A stretch of DNA of 21,173 bases from a virus: positions 1 to 21,173 of the IMG/VR virus record IMGVR_UViG_3300042691_032562; one strand, 5' to 3'. Positions 6,333-14,145 of the stretch are shown here, one piece after another. The position numbers were made by a program, and so were the translations under genes. Every line of letters starts with the position of its first letter. Positions within the stretch are counted from its first letter, which is position 1. The notes below the pieces were generated by a model. It was not told the DNA's origin and did not search any database. It saw only the letters and a list, made by a program, of their open reading frames with translations.

Positions 6333-6752
6333 TTATTCTTCCATGTCTGAGTTTAAATCATCAAATGCATTACCTATACCATCATGGTCAGATATGCCTA
6401 TATCGTAGTCATCAATTTCTTCTTCAAATGAATTTTCAACCTCTGGTTTATCATCGGTTTCAAAATCGTCTACTGTTGGTATAACCTCATCTTCATCTGT
6501 TGATACAACCTTTGGTGCAGGTGTTTCTTTAACTTGTTTTTTCCAGTTATTCTCAATCTCCATCATGCGATCATAATCTTCCCTTTCAACAGCATATGTT
6601 TCAATCCATGTATGATCACCTTCACCTTTTTGAACAGTTACCGCTACTTTCTTTTCAGCTGTTGAATGTTGAGTGCAAGTTTGTGTGTTAGGTAAGATAG
6701 CAATTCGTCTAGGATCAATCTCAATACCGCATGTAATACATTTTCTACTCAT
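6333..6752 (-). CDS. Zinc-finger protein (DksA/TraR-like) with acidic tail
   Basis: The protein has 139 residues. The N-terminus carries a treble-clef-like zinc motif KCITCGIEIDPRRIAILPNT then CTQHS, with Cys5, Cys8, Cys26 and His29 as likely ligands; the spacing and the RRIAILPNT segment recall DksA/TraR proteins, which bind RNA polymerase. The coiled coil of DksA is not obvious. The C-terminal half (about 80-139) is very acidic and probably disordered (FEEEIDDYDIGISDHDGIGN), a feature of some DNA-mimic or polymerase-binding proteins. A transcriptional role is inferred only. Confidence 0.7.
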   Translation of the reverse strand: MSRKCITCGIEIDPRRIAILPNTQTCTQHSTAEKKVAVTVQKGEGDHTWIETYAVEREDYDRMMEIENNWKKQVKETPAPKVVSTDEDEVIPTVDDFETDDKPEVENSFEEEIDDYDIGISDHDGIGNAFDDLNSDMEE

Positions 6753-6759
6753 ATAACCT

Positions 6760-7134
6760 TTATTTTGTTTTTATTATTTTATCTACTAGAGTCCAAAGAT
6801 CAAGTGGTGTTTTCAACTTGTATTCTTTTTTAGGTTTATCTTTAATTGTTACTTCAATAGTAAGTAAGTTTCCATTTTTATCATAACGATCATAAACATA
6901 CCATAAAATTAAAGAACTAACAGCATCTCCATATTTAAGATACAATAAGTTCTCAATCATAGTAAAATAATGTTGTTCATATTGATAGAAATCAACTCCT
7001 ACTTGAGACTGAAGTAAATTAGTTCTTAACCAGCATTGTTCAAGAGTAGAAACAATGTCCATAAACATTTCTTTCTCCTCTGATTTATTGTTAAGATTTA
7101 TTTTTAATTTATTTCCAAAATTACTTATGTTCAT
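6760..7134 (-). CDS. Conserved-looking phage protein of unknown function
   Basis: The protein has 124 residues from the ATG at 7134, which overlaps the upstream stop by 14 bases. An alternative ATG at 7068 (MFMDIVSTLEQCWLRTNLLQ) would give 102 residues and is preceded by GGAGAAAG, a Shine-Dalgarno-like purine run; the first 22 residues are low-complexity Asn/Lys, so the shorter form is plausible. The core has VDFYQYEQHYFTMIENLLYL and a WYVYDRYDKNGNLL segment, a pattern I associate from memory with phage hypothetical proteins. No catalytic motif is evident. Confidence 0.65.
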   Translation of the reverse strand: MNISNFGNKLKINLNNKSEEKEMFMDIVSTLEQCWLRTNLLQSQVGVDFYQYEQHYFTMIENLLYLKYGDAVSSLILWYVYDRYDKNGNLLTIEVTIKDKPKKEYKLKTPLDLWTLVDKIIKTK

Positions 7135-7303
7135 TCTTTAATCCTATTGAGTATATTTTAAGAAATTCATTCACAGGCATGTTTTTGATGGCTGCAAAAT
7201 GGTTTGTAGCTTCACCTATATCAGATGATATACATACACCTAATGATTCTTTACGAATGTCTAGATGTGAGTAATAATAATATTTGCCATAGTATTTTTG
7301 CAT
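7121..7303 (-). CDS. Small Tyr-rich protein, possibly leaderless
   Basis: The 60-residue protein begins MQKYYGKYYYYSHLDIRKES and contains GVCISSDIGEATNHFAAIKN; no family is recognised. An upstream in-frame ATG at 7372 would add 23 hydrophobic residues, but that extension would be encoded across promoter copy 4 (7310-7340) and the end of the preceding gene, so I prefer 7303. That ATG is only six bases after the TATATTTG box, so the transcript would have almost no leader. Confidence 0.6.
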   Translation of the reverse strand: MQKYYGKYYYYSHLDIRKESLGVCISSDIGEATNHFAAIKNMPVNEFLKIYSIGLKNEHK

Positions 7304-7309
7304 TATTAC

Positions 7310-7340
7310 AAATATAATAATAAAAAGTTTAAAAGCCAAA
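7310..7340 (-). promoter_or_regulatory. Bacteroidota-type promoter, copy 4
   Basis: Minus-strand TTTGGCTT (7340-7333), 16-base spacer, TATATTT (7316-7310) followed by G, giving a perfect TAnnTTTG. It abuts the stop codon of the glycosyltransferase at 7341. It heads the unit running down to the terminator at 4792-4813. The next start, 7303, is unusually close. Confidence 0.8.
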
Positions 7341-8516
7341 TTATAATTTAATAAGAGTATTTTGATACTCATTCATTGAGTTAATAGTAATTTTTAAGTT
7401 ATCTAATTCAAATATACCTATCTCACCATTGTCTTTAATTATATCTGGTAATTGTTGAATAAGATTAAATTGGTAATTACCAAAGTAAAAGCCATCAAAT
7501 TCAATTAATATGTCATTTTGTTTTATATCATGATATGATTTAACACGTTCTGATAGATTAAAAGAAGTATTTAATTGTTCATTTTTAATATATAAATCAT
7601 AATTACAATCAACATATATAGTTGAACACCACGGTTCTAAAGCTTCTAATAATTGCTGGTTACAGTTTTTAATCACAAAACCAATATTGTATTTTGAAGA
7701 TATTATTGGGTATTGATATTCATTATATTTTGGAGGTGTCCCCCATTTACGAATAAATTCTCTTGTTTGAGTATGAGCTAATTTATTCCAATCATTTGAT
7801 TTATGATTTAAATCTTGAGTTTTAGAAGCATGTTCAAATTGTCCTCCTCTACATGTTAAATGATAAACTAATGCTTCCCAACTTTGAATTAATTCATATC
7901 CGTTTAATAAAAATCTATTAAATAAATCTCTATCTTCACTATGTGATTTCATAATAGGGTCATGTCCATTAACATCATTAAAATCATCTTTGTGAATTAA
8001 CCATGGAGCAAATATACCGTTTGTAATAATATCTTTTTTATTTTTAGATACAAACTCATTAAATTCATTTACTTTAAACCCATCATTAACATCTGTTTCA
8101 GGCCATAATCCAAAGTCTAATACTATTTTAGCTGGATCTGAAGGATGCAATGGAGGTTCAATTCTAGTAGCGGATATTACTGTTTTTGGTTTCCAATTAT
8201 TATATAGAGCTATATCAAATCCCTTACCCATAATCATATCAGCATGATATATAACTACAAAATCAGTAGTTGACTTCTCTACTAATAAATTATAAGCATT
8301 ACCTATTCCAAATAATTTATCAGATGAATTCTTAATATATTTAATATTATTTTCTAAGCACCAATTTTCAGTTCCGTCATTATCTGCGTCTATAAACACC
8401 AATATATCATGGTTTATAACTGAATTTTCTTTTATATAGAAAACAGCATGTTTTAGATACCTCAAATTATTTTTTGAAGTAATACAAAATGTAAATTTAG
8501 GTATATTATTTTCCAT
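7341..8516 (-). CDS. GT2-family glycosyltransferase with extra C-terminal domain
   Basis: The protein has 391 residues. Residues 1-225 are a GT-A fold: KFTFCITSKNNLRYLKHAVF at the nucleotide-binding start, FIDADNDGTENW (41-52), and VVIYHADMIMGKGF (87-100), where HAD stands in the DxD metal-binding position. SEDRDLFNRF (193-202) supplies the acceptor-side acidic pair, and YHLTCRGGQFEH (218-229) matches the end of GT2 domains known from phages. Residues about 270-391 form a second domain (IGFVIKNCNQQLLEALEPWC) that I do not recognise; it ends in a hydrophobic-acidic pattern and could bind an acceptor or a partner. It is the last gene of the glycan cluster and overlaps the upstream GT by 11 bases. 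Enzyme class is confident, sugar and acceptor unknown. Confidence 0.85.
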   Translation of the reverse strand: MENNIPKFTFCITSKNNLRYLKHAVFYIKENSVINHDILVFIDADNDGTENWCLENNIKYIKNSSDKLFGIGNAYNLLVEKSTTDFVVIYHADMIMGKGFDIALYNNWKPKTVISATRIEPPLHPSDPAKIVLDFGLWPETDVNDGFKVNEFNEFVSKNKKDIITNGIFAPWLIHKDDFNDVNGHDPIMKSHSEDRDLFNRFLLNGYELIQSWEALVYHLTCRGGQFEHASKTQDLNHKSNDWNKLAHTQTREFIRKWGTPPKYNEYQYPIISSKYNIGFVIKNCNQQLLEALEPWCSTIYVDCNYDLYIKNEQLNTSFNLSERVKSYHDIKQNDILIEFDGFYFGNYQFNLIQQLPDIIKDNGEIGIFELDNLKITINSMNEYQNTLIKL

Positions 8517-9195
8517 CTATTCCATCAATTATATGTCTATCCCATCCTATATGAGTAATATATGTTTCTAAAAATCTCATAGCGATCATTCCTTGTTTAG
8601 CATATTCAACTGAGATATCACATTCTAAAGTTACACCTCCACTTTGTTCTGATGGGGTAATTCGTTCACATCCATCATAACCATTAGGTAATTTTTTCCA
8701 ATCACTTAATCGTTTTAAGCCTGGATTAAAGCTAAATCCATTCCATATACCTGTATATTCTAACAATACACATTTAAGTTCGTCTACTTCATATATATCT
8801 GGTTTCCATGGGTGTGGGGCAGTTGTATCATCTATTCCTCTTAACCATACTTGTAATATATTTGAGTCAGCTTCTAATACTTTCATTGAGTCTTCAATAA
8901 AACCTTTTTTAAGGAATAGCCAATCTTCTTCCATATGAAAAATATATTCTGTGTCAACTAATGAATAAGCATAATCAATAGATTTAATTTGAAATAATTT
9001 AGGATCATTATAAATTAATTCAATTGGGAATTCATATTTTTCCTTAACAAAGTCATTACACCCAAAATTCATTCCATCATCTATAATGATAAAACGTTTT
9101 AATGGATAAGTATTCATTTCAAAAAAACTATCTAAAGTTTTCTCTAATAAATCAGCTCTGTTACAAGCTGTTAATACTACTGTTACTTCTTTCAT
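8506..9195 (-). CDS. GT2-like glycosyltransferase
   Basis: The protein has 229 residues. It starts with a classic GT2 N-terminus, EVTVVLTACNRADLLEKTLD, followed by RFIIIDDGMN (34-43) and, at the metal-binding position, YIFHMEEDWLFLKKGF (84-99) with Glu90/Asp91 as likely ligands. The rest (DISVEYAKQGMIAMRFLETY, then ITHIGWDRH) resembles short viral and capsule glycosyltransferases. It should transfer a sugar from a nucleotide donor in the cytoplasm. Its ATG lies 35 bases inside the upstream gene; the start is supported by the GT2 motif beginning at residue 3. It overlaps the next gene by 11 bases. Confidence 0.85.
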   Translation of the reverse strand: MKEVTVVLTACNRADLLEKTLDSFFEMNTYPLKRFIIIDDGMNFGCNDFVKEKYEFPIELIYNDPKLFQIKSIDYAYSLVDTEYIFHMEEDWLFLKKGFIEDSMKVLEADSNILQVWLRGIDDTTAPHPWKPDIYEVDELKCVLLEYTGIWNGFSFNPGLKRLSDWKKLPNGYDGCERITPSEQSGGVTLECDISVEYAKQGMIAMRFLETYITHIGWDRHIIDGIDGK

Positions 9196-10072
9196 AAAAT
9201 TTATTTAATTCAATTGGAAAATTATCATGAGCTATTTTTGTAAACTCATTCTTTTTACTTATACTTGATATGTATTTTTTAATAGTTTCATTAGGACGAT
9301 GAATATAACTTTCTCCTATTATATGATTTTCTAAAATAAATTGAAATACATTTTCACCTTTGTTTTTTAATATATTACAACATTCAGTAACATATGTATC
9401 TTCTAAACCATAATGTCCTAAAGACTTAGGTATATTTGTTTTACTTAATAAATCCTTAGAAATTAAAGTGAACCAACCACCTGCAAATTTAAATGTGGGA
9501 ACTTGTTTAACTTCTATATCTCCGATATCTGGTAAAGTATCTTTATAAACATCTGCTATTAATTCATAATCTATAGGATGATTTAAGAATGCTTTATTAA
9601 CAATTACATCCCAAGTATTGTCCCACTGTTTTACAAACTGAGGGGTAAGGATAAACATATCAATATTTGACTCTTTAATAGTTTGATAAGCTTGAGTCAT
9701 ATAACTTAAAGTAGAATCTTTAAATATAAAATCACAATCTAACCAAATAAAGAAATCAGCGTCTAAGTTATTTTGTAGACTATATCTTCTTTGAGATACA
9801 CATCCAAGTATGTCTTCTTCACCCCACATTAATTTCCACTCACACCAATCTAAGAATTTAGTAACTAATTCTTCAGTTCGTTCTTTAATATACTCTTTAG
9901 GTAATTTAGACTCACTCCAATTAGTTAACTCATCAGATAAACACATAGTAATTTCTACTTTGTATTTAATTGTATTGTCAAGATAAATAGAATTCCTTTT
10001 TAGATTATATAATGTTAGAGCTAAATCTTCTAACTCTTGAGGTAAAGCAAATATAGTTATAACTCCTTTCAT
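9161..10072 (-). CDS. GT-A glycosyltransferase-like protein
   Basis: The protein has 303 residues. ADFFIWLDCDFIFKDSTLSY (105-124) holds a DCD motif at the usual DxD metal site after a hydrophobic strand. Downstream, FKFAGGWFTLISKDLL and GHYGLEDTYVTECCNILKNK supply the acceptor-region Gly-Gly-Trp and Glu-Asp typical of GT-A enzymes. The N-terminus MKGVITIFALPQELEDLALT differs from ordinary GT2 starts, so it may be a separate family. It is followed by a 35-base overlap with the next GT and preceded by one base from the upstream gene. The donor is unknown. Confidence 0.75.
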   Translation of the reverse strand: MKGVITIFALPQELEDLALTLYNLKRNSIYLDNTIKYKVEITMCLSDELTNWSESKLPKEYIKERTEELVTKFLDWCEWKLMWGEEDILGCVSQRRYSLQNNLDADFFIWLDCDFIFKDSTLSYMTQAYQTIKESNIDMFILTPQFVKQWDNTWDVIVNKAFLNHPIDYELIADVYKDTLPDIGDIEVKQVPTFKFAGGWFTLISKDLLSKTNIPKSLGHYGLEDTYVTECCNILKNKGENVFQFILENHIIGESYIHRPNETIKKYISSISKKNEFTKIAHDNFPIELNKFYERSNSSINSL

Positions 10073-10073
10073 A

Positions 10074-10787
10074 TTATCTAATTATCCCTACATCTGATTT
10101 TTCTTCTAATGTAGGTAATATTTTTACTTTAATATTATTTTTTATTAGTTGCCACTTTAATAGGTACTCATTTCTTAATGGTGAATCTTGTCCTGGCCAT
10201 CCTCCTGATAAGAAATTAAGAAATTGTTCATCATTTGTAATGTAAGATATAATATTTGGAAATACTTCTGAGTATATGTTCATATCATGTTGTTTGCCTA
10301 TAGCAAATACATCATAATACCCTCTATTTTTGACTCTAACATCAGTATTCCATTCTGGTAATGAAATACCTTCTTGAGGTAATTCCAAATTAAATTTAGA
10401 ATAATCTATATCAAATCTTGTTCTAACAACATAATCATATGTTTCTTCAATCAACTGGGTTGATTTATAAATTGAGTAAAACATACTTAAAGTATTATTT
10501 AGTGGTTGTCTCCAAATAGGACATTTATAACCACTAGCATCAAATAATATAGGTTTTTCTATATCATATTTTTTAGGTTGATACAGTTGAATAAGATTAT
10601 TATAATCCTTATCTGTTAATGAGTATTGATTATTTCCAAATCCAAAGTTAGTTGATTCAAAATTAGGAGTTTTCCAAGTATGAAAGTATATATCACAATC
10701 ATATTTATCTAATAAGTGTGTTTTTAAACTAATATAACTTTGTTTAAAGTTTCTAGCTTGACCACTTATACAAATTGCTATTTTCAT
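10074..10787 (-). CDS. Putative glycosyltransferase with SGQxR motif
   Basis: The protein has 237 residues. It begins MKIAICISGQARNFKQSYIS and has DIYFHTWKTPNF (32-43) and YDYVVRTRFDIDYSKF (117-132). The combination of an SGQxR start, a HTW segment and a V-R-x-R-x-D segment is typical of putative capsule and phage glycosyltransferases; the Asp pair in RFDID may bind metal. It overlaps the GDPD-like gene by four bases (ATGA). The substrate is unknown; the assignment rests on motif shape and on surrounding glycosyltransferases. Confidence 0.65.
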   Translation of the reverse strand: MKIAICISGQARNFKQSYISLKTHLLDKYDCDIYFHTWKTPNFESTNFGFGNNQYSLTDKDYNNLIQLYQPKKYDIEKPILFDASGYKCPIWRQPLNNTLSMFYSIYKSTQLIEETYDYVVRTRFDIDYSKFNLELPQEGISLPEWNTDVRVKNRGYYDVFAIGKQHDMNIYSEVFPNIISYITNDEQFLNFLSGGWPGQDSPLRNEYLLKWQLIKNNIKVKILPTLEEKSDVGIIR

Positions 10788-11224
10788 TTCTTATAATTTT
10801 GAATATAATCTGAACATATTCCTATACATTCATTTATATTATCATTATTAATTTCAGGCATTACAGCTATACTGTTTTTAATAGGTTGTTTACCTGGGTA
10901 CGCCCATATATAGTTGAGACTTGTTAATGTGATAGTATCTGTCTCATGCCAGAAATAATTAAACAATTTTAATTTACTTGAAAAATAATTTACAGCATTA
11001 ATATTTTTGCAATGTATCCATAAGTGTTTATTATGTAATTGAAGCCATATTTCTTCTATATTATATTGAGGAGTATCATGTCCTAAATATATCTTATTTT
11101 CTATAACCCAAACATCAATTTCAACATCAAATCCTTTATCTAATGCTTCTTGAATGTATGATTGAGAATTTTCTCTTTCCGGATTAGGGCCTACTAAGTT
11201 ACCTCTATGTGATATTAACATCAT
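10784..11224 (-). CDS. Short glycerophosphodiester phosphodiesterase-like protein
   Basis: The protein has 146 residues. The N-terminal half carries the GDPD hallmarks: SHRGN (His6-Arg7), PERENSQSYIQEAL with Glu18-Asn19, GFDVEIDVW (Glu35, Asp37) and LGHD (His49). Full-length GDPDs have about 240 residues and a complete TIM barrel; here it ends after roughly half that, with LWIHCKNINAVNYF and IAVMPEINN as probable barrel strands. Catalytic residues of the first half look intact. GDPDs hydrolyse glycerophosphodiesters; inside a glycan cluster it may remove or transfer a phosphodiester-linked group or trim a phospho-glycan. Second-methionine start (11221) is equally possible. It overlaps the next gene by ATGA. 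Confidence 0.75.
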   Translation of the reverse strand: MMLISHRGNLVGPNPERENSQSYIQEALDKGFDVEIDVWVIENKIYLGHDTPQYNIEEIWLQLHNKHLWIHCKNINAVNYFSSKLKLFNYFWHETDTITLTSLNYIWAYPGKQPIKNSIAVMPEINNDNINECIGICSDYIQNYKK

Positions 11225-11227
11225 ATT

Positions 11228-12088
11228 TTAATATTTTTCTCCTATATGTAATTTACGATCATCTCCTCTATCTTCCAATCTATTCTCAGAAATTATTTCA
11301 TGAAACATATGAATACCATATGCTCTATACTCACCACTAAAATATACTCCGTTTTGTTTTAATCCATAAAATAAATTATGAGGACCACCCCAAGTAGAAT
11401 TCATATCAAATACTTGAGGATGATACGCTATTTCACGACCTAATTCTAAAATATCATTAGATATAACATGTAAATTAAAATCATGAATATAATTGTGAGA
11501 GACATAATTTATTGATGAATGATAGTCCATTTCTCCATTGGGAGATATTTCTTCATTAGGTAAGTTATTATTATAATTATCTCCACCTCTATAATATGTT
11601 TCAAAATCAACTGGAGTAAATTCTAGAAGATTTAATTTATTTAGAATTTGATCATAATTAATTTTTTGTTTGGCTCCCAATGTTGGAAGTGACCACATGC
11701 ATTTAGAAATATTATGTTCTAAAAATATTTTATTGAAGTTATTTGAGACACAATAATCAGACTTTAACCAAAGTATTTTACCTGGTGTATTTTGTAACTC
11801 TAAAGATAATCCTACATCAAACCAATTTCTTATATCTTGAAGTAAATTCTTTTTATTAGTTTCAGGATCATAAGGAAATATTAAAATATCTTTAACATAA
11901 TTTTTAATATCATGTTTTTCAATTAAATCAATAATATCACTATTAGATAATTCATGCTCATGAGTATTATATATAACAAAATTATCCCACACTATATCAT
12001 CAGTTTGGAGTGATAATAATGCTTTTAAACTGTAATCAGCATGTTTTAAATCTAAAGTAGTATGGGTGGTAAATATACAAGTATTCAT
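11228..12088 (-). CDS. Putative glycosyltransferase (GT-A-like)
   Basis: The protein has 286 residues. It starts MNTCIFTTHTTLDLKHADYS with a conserved-looking THTTLDLKHADYSLKALLSL run, then ILWLKSDYCVSNNFNK (105-120), which could be the metal-site strand but with a single Asp (KSDY) rather than DxD. The C-terminal part has STWGGPHNLFYGLKQNG and IHMFHEI, resembling acceptor-side features of neighbouring proteins. The assignment rests on this layout and on its position; a non-glycosyltransferase glycan enzyme is possible. Its start overlaps the methyltransferase stop by one base. Confidence 0.55.
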   Translation of the reverse strand: MNTCIFTTHTTLDLKHADYSLKALLSLQTDDIVWDNFVIYNTHEHELSNSDIIDLIEKHDIKNYVKDILIFPYDPETNKKNLLQDIRNWFDVGLSLELQNTPGKILWLKSDYCVSNNFNKIFLEHNISKCMWSLPTLGAKQKINYDQILNKLNLLEFTPVDFETYYRGGDNYNNNLPNEEISPNGEMDYHSSINYVSHNYIHDFNLHVISNDILELGREIAYHPQVFDMNSTWGGPHNLFYGLKQNGVYFSGEYRAYGIHMFHEIISENRLEDRGDDRKLHIGEKY

Positions 12089-12774
12089 TATTTAAAACAT
12101 TTAACATAAATCCAATTAGGATGACCCCAATCTTGCCATGGTTCTTCAATAGAATATGTAATATCTTTAAAGCCAATTTTATTTAAATCATTAATTAAAT
12201 CTTGGGGGTCTGAGACTCTAACATCATTACTTCCGTTAGAATTTTCAGCATCATATCCATTTTCAAAATATGTTCTTTGTTTTGTATGGCCTGCCCATTC
12301 TATAGGACCAAATCCCATTTGAAAAGAAAATTCCCCATTTGGTTTTAATACTCTATATATTTCTTCTTTTAATTTATAACGTAATTCATGTACACATATA
12401 TGTTGGAAAACAATTGTACTCATTACAAAATCATATTCATTACTATTCAAATCACTTAAATCAGAACCATTATTTTTATAAAAATTTGAATTCTGGTTAG
12501 GGTATGAAGTTTTACAATAATCAATATTTGATTCACTTACATCAATACCATCTACTACATCCCAGTTAGCTAATGACAGCATATTAGTTACATTTCTTCC
12601 TTTTCCACATCCAAAATCTAATGCTTTTTTATTATTCCATTTTTCTGGGGTAGATTTAATATTTCCTAAGAGAATATCCCAATATTTAGGATTTGAATTA
12701 TGTTCGGGGTGGTTATTAGTTCCCATCCTATATGTTTCATTTAACATATTCACATATCCATTTAAATTTTCCAT
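12088..12774 (-). CDS. SAM-dependent class I methyltransferase
   Basis: The protein has 228 residues. Motif I is KALDFGCGKGRNVTNML (50-66), and the acidic residue after strand 2 is in VVDGIDVSESNIDYC (Asp78). YDFVMSTIVFQHI and EEIYRVLKPNGEFSFQMGFG complete a Methyltransf_11/25-type Rossmann fold. It should methylate a small molecule or sugar hydroxyl using S-adenosylmethionine; in a glycan cluster O-methylation of a sugar is the natural inference. It lies 18 bases downstream of the HAD/NTase gene, with leader AAATAAAATAAATAAATAAT rich in A. Confidence 0.85.
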   Translation of the reverse strand: MENLNGYVNMLNETYRMGTNNHPEHNSNPKYWDILLGNIKSTPEKWNNKKALDFGCGKGRNVTNMLSLANWDVVDGIDVSESNIDYCKTSYPNQNSNFYKNNGSDLSDLNSNEYDFVMSTIVFQHICVHELRYKLKEEIYRVLKPNGEFSFQMGFGPIEWAGHTKQRTYFENGYDAENSNGSNDVRVSDPQDLINDLNKIGFKDITYSIEEPWQDWGHPNWIYVKCFK

Positions 12775-12792
12775 AATTATTATTTATTTATT

Positions 12793-14145
12793 TTATTTAT
12801 AATTTTCTAAATAGTATTTTAAATCTTCAGGAGTTCCTAAACCCCACATTCCTTTAACATTAAATGTTCTAATCTGTTTGTAATCCTTAATTGCTTGATT
12901 AAATACAGGACAAACATAAAACTCATTATTCACACGAATATCTTCTTTAATCATTTCTTCAGCATATTTAACAAAATCAGAACCATGTTTCCAATAGTAA
13001 TAACCTACTGTTGCAATATCAGATATTGGTTTTTTCTCAGCTACTTCTGTCACTAAACCTTTATCATCTACTTTAGCAAATGACCATTTTGGGTGTGTAG
13101 CTGTAAATGTAACTATACCTCCATCAGCATTAGTTTCATTCATTTTATACATGAACTCATTTGAATCCCATTCTACAAATTGGTCTGAGTTAGCGAAAAA
13201 GAGTGGATTTTCATTGTTAATATATTCTTTAGCTAATAATGCAGTACAAGCTGCTCCTTCAGTTAAACCATCTGTTTCCACTATTTTACATCCAGGAGTT
13301 AATAAATTTAGTAATGTATCTAAGTTATACTTTTCACGATGTGCTTTTTGTACAACATATATATAATTTGCTTCTAAATTTAAATTTTCAATTACAACCT
13401 GAATCATAGGTTTATTTTTCACTTCAATAAGTGGTTTAGGAAAAGTATATCCTGCTTGTTCAAATCTAGAACCAGCTCCAGCCATTGGAATTAAAACATT
13501 AAGTTTTTCATCTTTCCATTTAGGTATCATATTTGTTTTTTCTTTATTTAAATACTTATTTATATTATTGTAATTAACATCTTTTGGGGAAGTAACTCTC
13601 ATTACATGAGCTTTACTTCTATTTGCTGCTAATAGTCCGTAAGGTGAATCTTCAACAATTAAAGTTTCTTCAGGTAAACATCCCATCATACTCATTGCTT
13701 TCCAGTACATTTCAGGATGGGGTTTACTATTATCAACATCCTCATTTGATAATATTAAATCAAAACGATCAATAATATCAAATTTAGATAACACTGTTAA
13801 TACTGTTTTACGAATACTATTACTACAAACTGCTAATTTATAACCGTTGCTAATTAATAAGTCCATACAAACCTGTAATTGAGTGTTAGGTTTTAGACTT
13901 GATAGTGCTTTTAAAGTATATTTTTGTTTATCATCCCAAATTTGTTTATGAGTGTTAGCTGGTAGATTTTTATGTTTAGTTAACATATCTAACTTTTGGT
14001 TTGTTTTTAATCCATCATAAGTGGATAAATGCTCATCCCAAGATATAGAATATTTCTCACCTAATGCCTTATTTAAAGCATCATAATGTATTTGTTTAGC
14101 TTCTACTAATACACCATCTAAATCAAATATAACTAATTTTATCAT
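12793..14145 (-). CDS. Fused HAD phosphatase and sugar nucleotidyltransferase
   Basis: The 450-residue protein joins two enzymes. Residues 1-205 are a beta-phosphoglucomutase-type HAD hydrolase: motif I VIFDLDGVLVE (Asp8, Asp10), motif II CSNS (107-110), motif III Lys141 in SKPHPEMYWKA, and motif IV VEDSPYG (Glu165, Asp166). Residues 215-450 are a GT-A nucleotidyltransferase: NVLIPMAGAGSRFEQAGYTF, PKPLIEV with Lys237, TEGAAC (295-300), FFANSDQF (317-324, Asp321) and GLGTPEDL. Such transferases make NDP-sugars from sugar-1-phosphates. The HAD half probably removes or shifts a phosphate in the same pathway, giving two successive steps in one chain. The exact sugar cannot be named. It overlaps the GT10 gene by four bases. 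Confidence 0.9.
   Translation of the reverse strand: MIKLVIFDLDGVLVEAKQIHYDALNKALGEKYSISWDEHLSTYDGLKTNQKLDMLTKHKNLPANTHKQIWDDKQKYTLKALSSLKPNTQLQVCMDLLISNGYKLAVCSNSIRKTVLTVLSKFDIIDRFDLILSNEDVDNSKPHPEMYWKAMSMMGCLPEETLIVEDSPYGLLAANRSKAHVMRVTSPKDVNYNNINKYLNKEKTNMIPKWKDEKLNVLIPMAGAGSRFEQAGYTFPKPLIEVKNKPMIQVVIENLNLEANYIYVVQKAHREKYNLDTLLNLLTPGCKIVETDGLTEGAACTALLAKEYINNENPLFFANSDQFVEWDSNEFMYKMNETNADGGIVTFTATHPKWSFAKVDDKGLVTEVAEKKPISDIATVGYYYWKHGSDFVKYAEEMIKEDIRVNNEFYVCPVFNQAIKDYKQIRTFNVKGMWGLGTPEDLKYYLENYK

Noticed and set aside
9161-9195. Overlap of two glycosyltransferase genes as a possible frameshift
   Set aside because: Both proteins have complete N- and C-termini and distinct GT-A motifs, so this is a plain overlap of two genes.
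7341-12088. T4-type DNA alpha/beta-glucosyltransferases for hydroxymethylcytosine
   Set aside because: The enzymes have GT2 or GT-A-like motifs rather than those of the GT-B T4 DNA glucosyltransferases, and no hydroxymethylase is seen in the window.
12167-12177. Minus-strand TTGGCTT resembling the promoter block
   Set aside because: Inside the methyltransferase gene, first T missing, and only a poor match (TCTATTG) at the -7 position.
13151-13366. Plus-strand frame of 71 residues
   Set aside because: Antisense to the conserved nucleotidyltransferase domain.
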